Source of the DNA: Phaeoceros laevis
Lineage: Eukaryota; Anthocerotophyta; Anthocerotopsida; Notothyladales
Length of the DNA stretch: 45,034 bases
Reading direction: 5' to 3'
Assembly (NCBI GenBank): GCA_049999765.1
Contig: JBNGIQ010008999.1
Location: 1 to 45,034, forward strand
A program made the translations under genes and the position numbers. The notes below the pieces were generated by a model. It made no database searches and was not told the DNA's origin. It saw nothing but the letters and a program-made list of their open reading frames with translations. The first letter of the stretch is position 1, and each line of letters begins with the position of its first letter. This document shows, in pieces, positions 42,967-45,034 of the stretch.

Positions 42967-45034
42967 TTACTTTGAACAACCTTTCAGATTTTTCACATTG
43001 CCCCAACCTGCAGGCCTTAACCTGACATATGGCTGTAGCCTACTGGCTACACCAAGTGAACTCAGGAACTGCAAGCATTAATTAATTGCAGCTGAACATT
43101 TAAAACCGCGGCTGATATTAATATTGCAATTGGCTTCAGGCTGCGACATACCAGGTCGTGCTTCCTTATGGAGGATACGGTCATCCTCCAAGATTTCTGA
43201 TTTCTGGATGAGGTCGCCATGGAAGGATTCAGTTCATATAGACCTTCAAGCTCCAAACCACTCTCTAGCTCAAGAAGAATACTCCCTATTCCTTCAATGG
43301 TGGAGGTAGCTTTCGCCTTCAGGATCCAAGCCTGCAAGTTTACAGCAGAGAACTCTCGCTGAATTGAAAAATCCTGACCGAGCGCTGCCCATCTGCTGAG
43401 AACGTGCAGTTTGAAACTGCCATTGTATTGAACTTGGGACCATGGCCCGTCATCAACACAATTCCCTACATGTATTGTTAAACAGGTATACTACGAAGCA
43501 AGCATGAGAACCTCCAGGTAGGGTATTTTCCGGCTCACCAGTCTCAGATCTGACCAATCTTCTCGTAAAGCTGCCTGCGGTATCTCCTTTTCAATTTCCA
43601 GCAGTTCCTTTATTTCACCAACAAATCGGTGAGCAGAATCAAGATGTACAAAAAAGGTGCGGAGAACAATTTAAATAAGGTCATTCATGGTCTCACCTGG
43701 GCAAGACTCTTTGCAAAGGCAGCACTATCAACTCCATTGCTAGCCCCTGTGTTCGGATCTGAACCTGGGGGATCTGCAGGCACGCGTGCGCAAACAGATG
43801 AATTGAGACCTTGGTCAAAATTTATCTTAATCTGGAGAATATACCTAGCTATAGGAGCTGAAAGTGTGCGTACCCAAAACTCCGTCTCCGAGAGGGGAGA
43901 AACCACGCTCGTTTCCCTGACAGTAGCTGTATTCGCAAGCATAGACGTCCTTGATGCCTGGAATCCTGCAAATCCATACAGCCAAGCTAAAGTGAAAACC
44001 TGGCAAACCTTGAGCCGGCCTGTTTTGTGCGGCAAGGGATTTCTACTCCCAGATATTCCTGCCTTGATCAGACCTATAGAAGACGTCTTGCTCTTCGGAT
44101 TCCGAAGCGGTCTTGAGAGAATCCTCTTACCTTCCTTGTAACCTGTCGTACTCCCCCCTGGTGAGTACTTTGCAGTGTCCAACTACGTGATTCGCGGCCT
44201 GCGTATCGAAGTAGTTTGTGTCTGTGCGGATGCAGAAGTTTAAGGACACAACTGTAATAGCAGCCTGAAAATGCAAGGCGACTTCTGAGGACCTGAACGT
44301 CAACTAGCAGAGGGATCAAGTGTGTCTACAGTCCGTACGTCCTTCTCAAAGCTTAGCGGGCATCATTCTGACAGCTGCTTTTCAGTTTTTCAGTGCCTTC
44401 CCTGGACTTACAGCTCCGGAGATCCTACACCTGCGGCCATTCTCATCTGCCAATTGCAAACCTGTGGCGGCCATGGCCATGGGCTACAGCTCTAATTCTC
44501 CTATAAACTCATGATCATGCTCAGGAAAGGTCGTCAGACGGAGAACAAGGACGACTGAATCACCGCACAGTGCTCAGCTGTTAGAACAGGCCTAGGATAC
44601 AAAACACGTCCCGGTTGCCAAGGTCCGAGGTAGGTAGCGGATGCTTAACATCAGTGGTCCTGTAGAACCTGCGTGATTGCCACTTTTCCAGGTCAGACTT
44701 CCGCAGGGTCTTGAAACGCAGTTCCCTACGCACCTCCATTTATCCGAAGTGATTGCAATTGAGATGATCTGCCATCCTTACCAGCGAACTTGGAGCTGCT
44801 GTTTCCCGGTAGTGTCCCAGCTGACGGCTTCAATCCGAGCAATGTAAGGATCAAGCTCAGCATCCGTGGGCTGCAGGTAGATGAAATCACCTGCAAAGTG
44901 GCGGGTGCGTCGCAACTCGCATATGAGTTCTGTGAACCCGCTTCAAGATGAATATGGTGCAGCTATCCAATTGCCTTGAGCTTGCGGCGGAACATACATG
45001 AACGAGCTCCAGACGGCTGACCGTGGTCTGCTCA
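42967..45034 (-). CDS. BAH-domain chromatin protein, 5' end beyond window
   Basis: Minus-strand exons in phase: a partial exon at the edge (about 45034-44995, uncertain), 44890-44782, 44668-44601, 44251-44131, 43965-43874, 43773-43697, 43607-43539, 43331-43152 and 43068-42967. The BAH fold is spelled out as DFIYLQPTDAELDPYIARIE, VRWFYRTTDV (across a splice), AANHVVGHCKVLTRGEYDRL and KDVYACEYSYCQGNERGFSP. A linker leads to a helical region with ELLEIEKEIPQAALREDW and AWILKAKATSTIEGIGSILL, faintly like the DDT/WHIM-associated helices of remodelling subunits (tentative). BAH domains read histone or nucleosome surfaces. The last exon reads to TAA at 42969-42967, only 51 bases before the SWI1/AM1 ATG; it could instead splice into that gene. 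Confidence 0.75.

Noticed and set aside
1-45034. CRISPR arrays, rRNA genes, prophage or bacterial operons
   Set aside because: No regularly spaced short repeats, rRNA motifs or ribosome-binding-site-led gene runs were seen; gene structure is eukaryotic throughout.

Overview
The window reads as nuclear DNA of a green plant, most likely a streptophyte (a charophyte alga or an early-diverging land plant). The evidence is the gene set: a SECRET AGENT-type O-GlcNAc transferase, plastid RSH1-type and RSH2/3-type (p)ppGpp enzymes, and an AMEIOTIC1/SWITCH1/DYAD meiosis gene. All are cut by many short GT-AG introns, mostly 70-300 bp, and the flanks hold degenerate Ty1/copia and LINE pieces. Species cannot be read from the sequence. 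Three N runs (21924-22023, 28401-28800, 29372-29471) are assembly gaps.

Layout. Bases 1-8400 are repeat-rich and gene-poor: a decayed LINE reverse transcriptase, a frameshifted copia pol, a possible LTR, three copies of a repeat tail ending in simple repeats, and a tRNA-like relic. The genes begin at 8522 with an intronless LTV1 (40S ribosome biogenesis), followed by SECRET AGENT (11012-17952, 28 exons modelled, all phases consistent). A convergent small EGF-like single-pass membrane protein follows on the minus strand (18521-19666). From 19.7 to 25.1 kb there is mostly non-coding DNA with an 842-bp tandem repeat. An RSH2/3-type enzyme follows (25152 into the 28401-28800 gap), then minisatellites and a MITE, then an RSH1-type enzyme (31279-36746, 23 exons modelled, about 900 aa). 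On the minus strand, converging on RSH1, are a large SWITCH1/AM1 homologue (37287-42915) and, only 51 bp upstream of its start codon, the end of a BAH-domain chromatin protein that runs off the right edge.

How the genes relate. The two RSH genes form a same-strand stringent-response pair. The upstream copy keeps both the HD hydrolase motif and the synthetase glycine. The downstream copy keeps the HD motif, TGS and ACT but lacks the glycine, so it is predicted to be hydrolase-only. The SWI1/AM1 and BAH models are so tightly packed that they may be read from one transcript. LTV1, the O-GlcNAc transferase and the EGF-like protein look like unrelated neighbours.

Exon boundaries were set by hand from GT-AG sites, reading-frame phase and recalled family sequences. 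No alignment or transcript data were available.
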